NCBI RefSeq assembly: GCF_026626705.1
Contig: NZ_JAPNKC010000001.1
Span: 7,272,001-7,336,000, forward strand
Length of the DNA stretch: 64,000 nucleotides
Reading direction: 5' to 3'
DNA from: Pyxidicoccus sp. MSG2
Lineage (GTDB): Bacteria > Myxococcota > Myxococcia > Myxococcales > Myxococcaceae
A program made the translations under genes and the position numbers. The notes beneath the pieces were generated by a model that worked only from the letters and a program-made list of their open reading frames with translations, made no database searches and was not told where the DNA came from. This document shows positions 53,432 through 61,314 of the stretch, one piece after another. The first letter of the stretch is position 1, and the number at the start of each line of letters is the position of its first letter.

Positions 53432-53870
53432 TTCGCACGAAGGATGGCCTCATCAGGAACGGGCTGGAGCGGGGCCCCGGTTCTCCGCCTGTTCCGGATG
53501 ACAGCGGTTCCGTCGCGGAGCCGCACTGCCAGGGTTCAATCTGGACGCGGATTCGAACCGCGGGGACTCCTGCCAGACCTTGCGGTGGAGCCCCCGGGCA
53601 GGAGGTTTGAGTCTCCCTGTTCGGAAATGTCGGGGGTTTTCAGGCGCGGCGAAATGTCCCGACATTTCCGAACAGGACGGTGCCCGGAAGCGTCCGGACC
53701 GCTCATGCCGTCAGTGCGTACCGCCTGGTGGCGCTCGCCGAGCCGCCTGTCTGCTGTCGAGCGGAACGTTTCCTCCAGCTCCGCTCGTACCTCCTCGCCC
53801 GGTGCCAGCCCCGCCATACGTGGGCGACACCCAGGCCCCGCAGGACTCATCCGCGCCCTGAATCACTCCG
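53432..53870. other. Intergenic region with a 19-bp perfect inverted repeat
   Basis: 439 bases between convergent genes. Apart from the inverted repeat at 53616-53676 I find no gene. A short tRNA T-arm-like stretch on the minus strand near 53550 is noted elsewhere and rejected. Reading frames here have no family similarity. Confidence 0.6.
53616..53676. repeat. Perfect 19-bp inverted repeat with nested palindrome (REP/MITE-like or terminator)
   Basis: Arms CCTGTTCGGAAATGTCGGG (53616-53634) and its exact reverse complement (53658-53676) flank 23 bases. The right half also contains GAAATGTC - CC - GACATTTC (53651-53668), so GAAATGTC appears twice in the + orientation and once reversed. The composition is more AT-rich than the surroundings. 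It lies between convergent genes, so it could act as a terminator, but the length and nested motif recall mobile palindromic repeats. Confidence 0.6.
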
Positions 53871-55211
53871 CTACGGCGTGCACAGCCGCTGGCCACCGGT
53901 CTGCTTGTAGGCCCGCACGCGGGTCACCAGGTTGCCGTTGTCCGACTCCGGCGTGGTCGTCCCATCGATGCCGGCACCGAATGCGAAGCCCACGGAGTGG
54001 GCGGCGGCCAGCTCGGCGGTGTGCGCGAAGAAGTAGTCCACGCGGTTGTCCTTCCACGCGTCGCCCGAGTTGGGCAGGGCCGGGTTGCCCACCGGGAGCT
54101 GCCACCAGAAGTTCGGCTTGTTCAGCCGCTCGGAGAGGGCCCTGGCCCAGGCGAAGGCCTGATGGAAGTGGGGCAGGGTGGCGTTGGTCGCGTCCCACCA
54201 CGTGTCCTCGCCCTGGTTCACCTGGTACCAGCCGGCGTCGCGGTCCGCCGCCTCGATGACGACGAAGTCCGTGTCCGCCGCGCCCAGCTTCAACAGGAAG
54301 TCGGCCACCTTCCGGGCCTCGCCCGCCACGTCGAAGGACGCCTGCGTGTTGAGGTACACGTCCATCTTCGTGGCCCAGGGGCTCGCGTGCAGGCCCACCT
54401 TCGCGTTGGGTGCGTACTTGCGCGTCATGGCCACCATGCACTTCGCCAGCCCCGCGGCGTTGTTCTCCTGCGTGCCGCAGTCCGTGGAATTGGCGGTGGC
54501 CACCTGCGCCGGCACCGTGCGCGGGTCTCCATTCGAGTTGAACTGGAGGTAGCCCCACAGGTCCGGCTCGAGGTGGAGCAGCGCGCGCTCACTGCCCACC
54601 TGCTGCAGCGCGAAGCGCCAGTCGTTCAGGTAGCGCCGCATGAACGCCACGTCGTTCAGCTTCGTCAGCTGCGCTGCGCCCTCGCCCTCGCGGCTGCCCA
54701 GCAGCTCCACGTAGTAGGTGATGAAGGGAAGCTGGCCGCGCCCCTTCGCCACGCGGATGAAGTCGCGCACCATGGCGCCCGGCGTGGCGGCGATGTCCTG
54801 CCAGCAGCCCCACCACGCGCACTGGTACTGCCCGCAGGAGCCCTCCTGCGTCGTGCAGGAGTTGTTGCAGGCGGTGCAGACAGTGGTCGAGTCCACGAGC
54901 CGGCTCGACACGTAGAGGTAGTGGACATCGAAGGGCGCGTTGGCCGCGGTGGCGTCCTCCATCTTCGCGCCCACCAGCAGCCGGTCCTTCCCCAGCGACT
55001 TCAACAACGAATCGCCCAGGCACGCCGAGGGCTCGGTGCCGCCATCCGTGTTGCCACCGGTGCCCGCGTCCGTCTCCGTCCCGGCATCCACGCCCGCATC
55101 GGACGAGGGCTGCTTGTCGCCGTCATCCGAGCTGGAGCAGCCCGCCAGCGCCAACAGGCCAAGGGTGAGGAACGCGAGCTGCTTCATCCGCTTCGGAGGA
55201 GGGGTGCGCAT
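53871..55211 (-). CDS. Secreted lipoprotein, possible TIM-barrel glycoside hydrolase-like
   Basis: 446 residues from an ATG at 55211 (an ATG at 55187 is the alternative). The signal ends LGLLALAGCSSSDDG, a good lipobox, followed by an Asp/Gly/Thr-rich surface linker (DAGTETDAGTGGNTDGG). The body has the look of a (beta/alpha) barrel: LPFITYYVELLGSREG, LLHLEPDLWGYLQF with an EPD that could be catalytic, KVGLHASPWATKMDV and VVIEAADRDAGWY. A Cys cluster (CTACNNSCTTQEGSCGQYQC) suggests disulfides or metal. I cannot assign a family. It probably acts on the cell surface. Confidence 0.75.
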   Translation of the reverse strand: MRTPPPKRMKQLAFLTLGLLALAGCSSSDDGDKQPSSDAGVDAGTETDAGTGGNTDGGTEPSACLGDSLLKSLGKDRLLVGAKMEDATAANAPFDVHYLYVSSRLVDSTTVCTACNNSCTTQEGSCGQYQCAWWGCWQDIAATPGAMVRDFIRVAKGRGQLPFITYYVELLGSREGEGAAQLTKLNDVAFMRRYLNDWRFALQQVGSERALLHLEPDLWGYLQFNSNGDPRTVPAQVATANSTDCGTQENNAAGLAKCMVAMTRKYAPNAKVGLHASPWATKMDVYLNTQASFDVAGEARKVADFLLKLGAADTDFVVIEAADRDAGWYQVNQGEDTWWDATNATLPHFHQAFAWARALSERLNKPNFWWQLPVGNPALPNSGDAWKDNRVDYFFAHTAELAAAHSVGFAFGAGIDGTTTPESDNGNLVTRVRAYKQTGGQRLCTP

Positions 55212-55345
55212 ACGGCCCCCGACGCTACTCCGTCACCCCGCCAGAGCGTCACCGGACCCATGGTGTCGCGGGACGGCCCGGCCTGCCTGCCCGTCCACCT
55301 CGGCCCGCGTCCAGTCAGGAGCCAACAATCCGCCAATCTTTCAAA

Positions 55346-55360
55346 TCAAGAAATTCTTGA
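55346..55360 (+). promoter_or_regulatory. 15-bp palindrome at the promoter of the lysozyme-like lipoprotein gene
   Basis: TCAAGAA - A - TTCTTGA, perfect, in an AT-rich patch. Its right arm provides TTGAGA (55357-55362) as a -35, with a -10-like CTAGAC 17 bases on (55380-55385). A bound regulator would cover the -35. No regulator gene is adjacent. Confidence 0.5.
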
Positions 55361-55416
55361 GAGTTGCTCAGCGCCCCGGCTAGACGCACGGCTCCCTTAT
55401 TCCCCCCGAGGATTTG

Positions 55417-56469
55417 ATGAAGACGCGAGTGTGGATGCTCCTGGTGCCCGCGCTGCTGGCGGCTGGCTGTGGCCCCGTCGATGAAGCGGAGGCGCCCGTC
55501 ATCGACGAGCTGACCGGTCAGGTGCTGCAGGAGGCCACGACGAAGTACGACATGCACCGGTTGATGGAGGACGAGGACATCGTCGGCGGCCAGTGGATTA
55601 CCCCCGCGCAGGTGCAGGCCTTCCTCCAGCAGAACGGCTCGTACCTGGCCACGTACAAGGACCCGGCCTGGGGCAACAAGACGGCCGCCACGCTCATCGT
55701 CGAGCGCTCCAGGGCGTACACCATCAGCCCGCTGTACATGCTCGCGCGCATCCAGGGCGAGTCGAGCCTCATCCAGAGTGGCACCTCCACCAACCTGTCC
55801 AAGGCCACCGGCTGCGGCTGTCCGGACGGCAGCGGCTGCGACGCGCAATACACGGGCTTCGGCAACCAGATTGAGTGCTCGGCGAAGAAGATGCGCGGCT
55901 ACTTCGTCGACCTGGATGCGGGGCGCACCACGGTGTCCGGGTGGAAGGTGGGCCTGACGAAGAACACGTCGGACCCGTGCACGGTGAAGCCCGTCACGAA
56001 GGCCACCGCGGCGCTCTACACGTACACGCCCTGGGTGGGCGCGTACGCCCTCCAGTGCGGCCGCACCACCGTGGGTGGCTCGTCGCTGATGGCCAGCATC
56101 TTCAACCGCTTCAAGACGGCCTATAACTGGGGCAGCGCCCCCACCACCTGCTACACCGAGACGGCGGGCACCGCGCTGCCCGTGAATGGCTGCGTGCAGA
56201 GCTCGTCGGATGCGATGTGGCGGCAGTGCCTGTCGTCCGGAGCCTTCACGGCGGGCAGCACCACGAAGCCCACCACCTGCACCGTGTCCTATCCGTGGTG
56301 CTCCTCCGCCACGCTGGGCCGCTCCGTCCCCGCGCGCACCTGCGTGCAGTCCTCCGGGGACTCGCAGTGGCACCAGTGCGGCGTGGAGGGCGCATGGCAG
56401 AGCGCGCCCACGGCGCCCACCAGCGGCTCGGGCCCCGTCGGCACCTGCTTCGAGCTGTACGCGCTGTAG
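55417..56469 (+). CDS. Secreted Cys-rich lipoprotein with lysozyme-like segment
   Basis: 350 residues from the ATG at 55417 (GAGGA 5 bases upstream; a TTG just before is rejected). The signal ends LLVPALLAAGCGP, a lipobox. The first domain (about 60-225) includes YTISPLYMLARIQGESSLIQ, where the Glu is placed like the catalytic Glu of lytic transglycosylase/lysozyme folds. GCGCPDGSGCDAQYTGFGNQ follows. The C-terminal about 120 residues carry two Cys-rich repeats, each with CVQSS (VNGCVQSSSDAMWRQC, ARTCVQSSGDSQWHQC), probably disulfide-linked binding modules. It may degrade peptidoglycan of prey or of the cell itself. Family assignment is tentative. Confidence 0.78.
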   Translation: MKTRVWMLLVPALLAAGCGPVDEAEAPVIDELTGQVLQEATTKYDMHRLMEDEDIVGGQWITPAQVQAFLQQNGSYLATYKDPAWGNKTAATLIVERSRAYTISPLYMLARIQGESSLIQSGTSTNLSKATGCGCPDGSGCDAQYTGFGNQIECSAKKMRGYFVDLDAGRTTVSGWKVGLTKNTSDPCTVKPVTKATAALYTYTPWVGAYALQCGRTTVGGSSLMASIFNRFKTAYNWGSAPTTCYTETAGTALPVNGCVQSSSDAMWRQCLSSGAFTAGSTTKPTTCTVSYPWCSSATLGRSVPARTCVQSSGDSQWHQCGVEGAWQSAPTAPTSGSGPVGTCFELYAL

Positions 56470-56490
56470 CCTGCGCGCCTCCCGAGCACG

Positions 56491-56519
56491 GGCTCCCGTC
56501 CGAGGCACGGACGGGAGCC
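56491..56519. terminator. Bidirectional hairpin between lysozyme-like and tamB genes
   Basis: Perfect 12-bp arms GGCTCCCGTCCG (56491-56502) and CGGACGGGAGCC (56508-56519), loop AGGCA. Flanking GCACGG and CCGTGC extend it imperfectly. It lies between convergent stops. Confidence 0.7.
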
Positions 56520-56530
56520 GCCCGTGCGCG

Positions 56531-59500
56531 TCAGTATTCCTTGCTCCAGATGAGGTCCAGGCCGCCCGAGCGCGCGTCGCCATACTGGCCTTCCAGGCTC
56601 CAGCGCGTACCGAGCTGGTACTCGAAGCGCACGGCGTTGGCGTTCTCTCCCTGCTGGAGGTTGGCGCCGACGCGGCCGGTGTAGCCCACGTAGATTTTGT
56701 CCGTCACGTACGTGCCCACCTCCAGCTTGGTGCCGGCGATTCCGGAGTCGCCGGCCTCGATGGAGAGCACGTCCAGCGGGAGCTTCGCCGCCAGCGCCTT
56801 GCGCGCCTCGTTGGCCACGAGCGAGCCCACCACGGAGGCGGCCTGGGCGCTGGCCGTCATGGACGCGCCCGAGCCGCGCTCCAGCGTGCGGCGGCCGGTG
56901 GCGAGCAGCGTATAGATTTCCGACTCCGGCAGCGGCGGGTCGCTGGTGGGCTTCAGGGTGATGTCCCGGCCCTGGCCGCGGATGGTGACGAACACCGTCA
57001 CCTTGGCGTTGTCGTTGCGGTGCTCGGCGGTGACGTTGATGTACGGCACCGCCGGCGGGCCGGTGAAGCGCACCTGGCTGTCGCGCTGCACGTCGAAGCG
57101 GCGGCCCAGCACGTCCACGCGCCCGCGCAGCACGCGCACCTCGCCGAACAGGCGCGCCGCGTCGCGGTACTCCACGCGGAAGTCCTCGGACAGCCCCAGC
57201 TCGACATTCACGTCCGAGCCCTTCACCCAGATGTTGCGCGGCGCATTCACGTTCACCCAGTACGTGCGCAGCGGCGCCTCCTGCTCCACCCCGACCTCCT
57301 CGTCTTCACCGGCCTCGTCCACGGCCTTCGCGAGGTCCTCCGCCTGAGCTCCCACGCCGCTGCCACCCACGGCCGTGCGCCGGCGGTCGCTGGGCGTGGG
57401 GTCCGGGATGTTCTCCTCCTTGTCCTTCTCGGGTGTCCCGGGCGCTCCGGGCGAGGGCTGCTGTTGCTGCTTGCGCTTCTTGCGCTCCACGGGCACGCCG
57501 TTGCGCACGAGGACGATGTCACCGGGCCGCTCCAGTGGCTGCAAGTCCCTCCGCTTCAGCTCCGGCAGGGTGATGGTGGCCTCGGGGACGGAGACGTTGC
57601 GCAGGTTGACGAGCGTCGCGGACAGCGTGCCCTCCACCTTCGCGCGCAGGCTCACCACGGCCATGAGCTGGTCGTCGTAGATGATGGGGAAGTCCTGCGT
57701 GACGAGCGGGTGCTCATTGCCCTTCGGGCTGGACAGCTCGTACTCCCCCTTGCGGGTGCGCACGGCCGTCAACGGCGCCTCCAGCCGCAGCGAGCCATTG
57801 CCGGCCTTCGCCGACAGCGTCCGCAGCGCGAGGGACTCCTGGCTGGCCTCCAGGGCGAGCTGGATTTCGCGGTACTCGCCCAGGCCCATCAGCCCCAGCA
57901 CGCCGTCCTTCCACGCCAGGGTGCCCTGGAAGGTGGGCGCTCCCACGGTGCCGGCGAGCTTCGCGTCCGCCTGCACCAGGCCGCCCAGGGTGCGCACCAT
58001 CTCCGTGGCGCCGGAGAGGAAGGACGGGTCGAAGTTGCGCGCCTTGAGGGACACCTCCAGCGGCGCGCGCGTGTACTGCAGGCCCTTCTCGAAGGCGGGC
58101 AGCGACACGTCCAGGTCCACGCCGCCCGTCACCATCATCGTGCCGCCCGCCGGCGCGGTGAGCATCGCGTCGAAGGCGGAGCGGATGCCCTTGTACGTGT
58201 AGTGCAGGCGCGCCTGCCCCAGCCCCAGGGTGCCCACGCCCAGCTTCTGCACGCCCGCCGTGAGGTCCACCTCGGGCGTGTCCAGCGTGCCGCGCGCGGC
58301 CACCTCCATTGCCAGCACCCCCTGCAGGCCCTGCGAGTGGGTGCCCGGCGTGGGCGGCAGGTCCGAGGCGCGGGCGCGGGCCAGGCCGGGCAGCTCCTGG
58401 ATGGACACCGGCATCAGCCGGCCGCGGATGCGGAAGGGGATGCGGCCATAGACTTCGCGGTCCTGCAGCGCGCCCAGGGGCGCCAGCAGCGTGGCCTCCA
58501 ATTGCGCCAGCGGCCCTTCCTGGCGCTGCACCGCCAGCACCACCTTCACGTCCTTCTCTCCCCCCGTCACGGTGAGCTGGCCGTTCTGCGGAGGAATGCC
58601 GTTGGCGGTCGCCCCCGCCACCTGCACGGCCAGCTGGCCCTGGGGCACCAGCACCGAGCCCCGGATGTCCACCTGTGCGGACACCTTGCCATCCGGCTTC
58701 TCCACGCCCTGCATCCCCTCGAGCAACGTGAGGGGCAGGTCCGCCACGCGGGCCTCCAATTCCACCGCCGCGCTCAGCGCCTCTTCGGGCGTGGGCGGCT
58801 TCGCCAGCAACCCGCCCATCGTGAAGGGCGTGCGCAGCGCGACGTACGCCTGCGAGGCGAGCCCTTGCAGGTCCAGGCGCGCGTCCAGCGTGCCGTCCTT
58901 CGCATCGGACGCGGCGCGCAGCTCGAAGGCCAGCGGCTGCTTCAGCGAGAAACCCGGAGGAGGCACCTGGTAGCTCATGTCCCTGCCGCGCAGGACGAAG
59001 TCCAGCTTCGGCTCGCGCGCCGGGCCCACCACCGCCAGCGTCCCGGAGAGGTGGCCGCTCGCGCCTTTCGGCTGCTTCGCCAGCTCCATGGCCCGGGCGA
59101 CGTCCAGGTCCTGCAGGTTCACCTTGAGGGACATCGCGTCACGGCGGCGCTTCAGCACGCCCTGCACCGGCACGTCGAAGTCCGCCGAGAGCTTCGCCAC
59201 GGGCAGGCTCGCGGACAGCTTCCCGGTGGCGCGGTCCTTCACGTAGCGCGCGTCCACCTCCGCGTGGAGGCCCTCATAGCCCTGCACGCGCCCGTCTTCC
59301 CAGCGCAGGTTCGCCTCCGCGTTCGGACGTGGCAGCCGTCCGCGCGCGGCCACGTGGCCCGTCACCGTGCCACCCAGGCCGAGCGACTCGGGGACGAAGG
59401 CGTGCGGCAGCTTCGTCAAATCGAACGCGCCCAGCTCCACGCGCGCCGTCACCTGCTCGCCCTCCTTCGCGCCGCGCAGCGACAGCGACTGCGGGCCGGA

Positions 59501-59638
59501 GGTGAGCGTCAGCGCGGGCTCCACCTCCACCCGGCCTCCGCCGAAGCCCACGTGCGTGGGGCGCTGGAGCTTCCAGGTGGCCTCCGGCCAGGACAGCGAC
59601 AGCGCGTCCACCGCGAGCCCCTGGCCGTCCTCGTCCAC
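56531..59638 (-). CDS. tamB: TamB homologue, C-terminal part (downstream of a frameshift)
   Basis: 1035 residues in this frame, continuing TamB after an apparent one-base loss near 59642. It contains the long beta-rich DUF490 repeats and the family C-terminus: YVTDKIYVGYTGRVGANLQQ, FEYQLGTRWSLEGQYGDARS and GGLDLIWSKEY at the very end, the TamB hallmark. A Lys/Gln/Pro-rich low-complexity insert (KKRKQQQQPSPGAPGTPEKD) sits at about 715-735. TamB spans the periplasm and works with TamA in lipid or outer-membrane protein transport. Whether it is translated alone from the GTG at 59638 is doubtful; it is probably part of one broken or mis-sequenced gene. Confidence 0.88.
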   Translation of the reverse strand: MDEDGQGLAVDALSLSWPEATWKLQRPTHVGFGGGRVEVEPALTLTSGPQSLSLRGAKEGEQVTARVELGAFDLTKLPHAFVPESLGLGGTVTGHVAARGRLPRPNAEANLRWEDGRVQGYEGLHAEVDARYVKDRATGKLSASLPVAKLSADFDVPVQGVLKRRRDAMSLKVNLQDLDVARAMELAKQPKGASGHLSGTLAVVGPAREPKLDFVLRGRDMSYQVPPPGFSLKQPLAFELRAASDAKDGTLDARLDLQGLASQAYVALRTPFTMGGLLAKPPTPEEALSAAVELEARVADLPLTLLEGMQGVEKPDGKVSAQVDIRGSVLVPQGQLAVQVAGATANGIPPQNGQLTVTGGEKDVKVVLAVQRQEGPLAQLEATLLAPLGALQDREVYGRIPFRIRGRLMPVSIQELPGLARARASDLPPTPGTHSQGLQGVLAMEVAARGTLDTPEVDLTAGVQKLGVGTLGLGQARLHYTYKGIRSAFDAMLTAPAGGTMMVTGGVDLDVSLPAFEKGLQYTRAPLEVSLKARNFDPSFLSGATEMVRTLGGLVQADAKLAGTVGAPTFQGTLAWKDGVLGLMGLGEYREIQLALEASQESLALRTLSAKAGNGSLRLEAPLTAVRTRKGEYELSSPKGNEHPLVTQDFPIIYDDQLMAVVSLRAKVEGTLSATLVNLRNVSVPEATITLPELKRRDLQPLERPGDIVLVRNGVPVERKKRKQQQQPSPGAPGTPEKDKEENIPDPTPSDRRRTAVGGSGVGAQAEDLAKAVDEAGEDEEVGVEQEAPLRTYWVNVNAPRNIWVKGSDVNVELGLSEDFRVEYRDAARLFGEVRVLRGRVDVLGRRFDVQRDSQVRFTGPPAVPYINVTAEHRNDNAKVTVFVTIRGQGRDITLKPTSDPPLPESEIYTLLATGRRTLERGSGASMTASAQAASVVGSLVANEARKALAAKLPLDVLSIEAGDSGIAGTKLEVGTYVTDKIYVGYTGRVGANLQQGENANAVRFEYQLGTRWSLEGQYGDARSGGLDLIWSKEY

Positions 59639-61314
59639 CAGTCCGCCCAGGCGAGGCCCAGCTGCGCATCACCCTGCACGCGCACGGAGGCGTCCAGCTT
59701 CCGCTCGCGCGTGGCGACGGTGGCCGCCAGGTCCTTGAAGGTGCGCCCGCTCGTGCGCAGCTCGGCCACCACCACCGAGGCGTCCGTGTCCAGCGGCCGG
59801 GTGACGTCCGGCAGCTCCGCCTTCACGGACAAATCCTTCAGCGCCAGGTCGGGGCCATACGCCAGCGAGGCGAAGCTGCCGTGCGCCTCCAGCCCCGGCG
59901 TGCGCAGCGGGCCCTCCACGACGAAGTCCAGCGTGCCGCTGCCCGCCATGGGCGCCACCGTGCCCGGCAGCAGCTTCGTCAGCGTCTGGGACAGCAGGGC
60001 CAGGTTGCCCGCGGTGAAGCCGCCGTCCACCCGCATCTTCTCCTGGGTGCCCTGGCCCTTCGCGCGCAGCGAGGCGCCCGGCACCAGCACCAGGAGCCGC
60101 GACAGCGTGTACTGGCCGTTCTTCGCGCTGGCCTCCAGCTCCACCGGGCCCAGGGGCTGGCCCTGGTACTCGGATGGGGAGACGGTGAGGTCCACCTCGC
60201 CGTCCAGCGTCTCCAGGCGGGTGCCGCCGCCCTTCGCGACGAGGTCCGCCTGGACGTTCGTCTTCGGGCCCTCGGCCACCAGTTGCGACAGGTCCACGTC
60301 CCGGGCCTTCGCGGTGAAGCCGCTGGTGCGCAGGTGCTCCAGGTCCAGGTCGCCCTTCAGCTCCAGCTTCGCGTCCGCCGCTTGTGCCCGCGCGTCCGCG
60401 CGCACCAGGTCCCCGTCCAGGCTGGCCGTGCCCTCCAGCGACACGGGCACGAGCAGGGGATACGTGGGCACGAAGCCCTTGAGGAGCTCCGGAGGCGCCA
60501 CGAGGCGGCGCACCGTCACCTGTCCCTTCAGCGTCCCCTCGGGCTGACCCGGAGGAGTCTCCGGCGGCAGCTTCACGTTGCCGCTCGCGTCCAGCACCAG
60601 CCCCGCGGCCTCCAGGCCCACGTCCGCCTGGAGCGCGCCCTCCTCGCCGCCGCCCTTCAGCGTCAGGCGCACCGGGCCGGACACGGGGAGCGCGAGTCCG
60701 CCGGTGGCGTCCAGGGTGGCGCTGAGGCCCTGCGTCGCCGCCGCGTAGCTGGCGGTGCCCTTCGCGTCGAAGTCCTCCAACCGGAGGTTGCGCTCGGGGC
60801 CGTCCTCCACTTCCTGCCGGAAGTCGACGTAGCCGTCCTCCAGCACCAGCTCGTGGATGTCCAGCTTCAGCGTGCCCCGGCCCTTCGGGGGCTCCTCGGG
60901 CTTGGGCTCGCGGGGCTCCAGCGCGCGGGACAGGTTGAGGCCGCGCTCGTCCTGCGCGAGGTACAGGCGCGGGCGCTCCACCTTCGCCAGCGAGAGGTCC
61001 ACGTGCTGGCGCACCAGCTGGCTCAGGCCGAGGCGCGCCTCCACGCGGGCAATCTCCGCCACCAGCTCGCCCTCCGGGTCATACAGCTTCAGGTCCGTGA
61101 GGACGGCGCCGCCCGGCCACAGGTCCAGGCCGCCCAGCTCCAGGCGGCCGGAGAGCTGCTCGTTCGCCAGCGCCACGCCCTTGCGGACGAGCCAGGCCTC
61201 CCCGCTGGCGCTGGTGAGGAAGACGAGCGCGCCCACCACCGCGAGCACGAGCACCGCCATGAGGCCGCCGAGCCCCCACAGCAGCCTGCGTCCCCAGCGC
61301 TTCCGGTCGCTCAA
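59509..61314 (-). CDS. tamB: TamB homologue, N-terminal part (upstream of a frameshift)
   Basis: Start is a TTG at 61314: GGAGAGG precedes it, and TTGA overlaps the tamA stop (61313-61311); an ATG at 61347 is the alternative. One inner-membrane anchor lies near residues 9-33 (WGLGGLMAVLVLAVVGALVF), followed by AsmA/TamB-type beta repeats. Similarity runs to about GDAQLGLAWA, after which this frame becomes Trp/Arg-rich nonsense and ends at 59509. The other frame resumes at once as VDEDGQGLAVDAL. Adding one G (GCGGACTG to GCGGGACTG, near 59642-59646) restores one frame of about 1594 residues, a normal TamB length. Confidence 0.88.
   Translation of the reverse strand: MSDRKRWGRRLLWGLGGLMAVLVLAVVGALVFLTSASGEAWLVRKGVALANEQLSGRLELGGLDLWPGGAVLTDLKLYDPEGELVAEIARVEARLGLSQLVRQHVDLSLAKVERPRLYLAQDERGLNLSRALEPREPKPEEPPKGRGTLKLDIHELVLEDGYVDFRQEVEDGPERNLRLEDFDAKGTASYAAATQGLSATLDATGGLALPVSGPVRLTLKGGGEEGALQADVGLEAAGLVLDASGNVKLPPETPPGQPEGTLKGQVTVRRLVAPPELLKGFVPTYPLLVPVSLEGTASLDGDLVRADARAQAADAKLELKGDLDLEHLRTSGFTAKARDVDLSQLVAEGPKTNVQADLVAKGGGTRLETLDGEVDLTVSPSEYQGQPLGPVELEASAKNGQYTLSRLLVLVPGASLRAKGQGTQEKMRVDGGFTAGNLALLSQTLTKLLPGTVAPMAGSGTLDFVVEGPLRTPGLEAHGSFASLAYGPDLALKDLSVKAELPDVTRPLDTDASVVVAELRTSGRTFKDLAATVATRERKLDASVRVQGDAQLGLAWADWWTRTARGSRWTRCRCPGRRPPGSSSAPRTWASAEAGWRWSPR

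Noticed and set aside
53540..53575. tRNA T-arm-like stretch (GGTTCGAATCC with 5-bp stem) on the minus strand
   Set aside because: No matching acceptor, D-arm or anticodon arm is found upstream, so it is not a tRNA; a tRNA fragment or att remnant is possible but unsupported.
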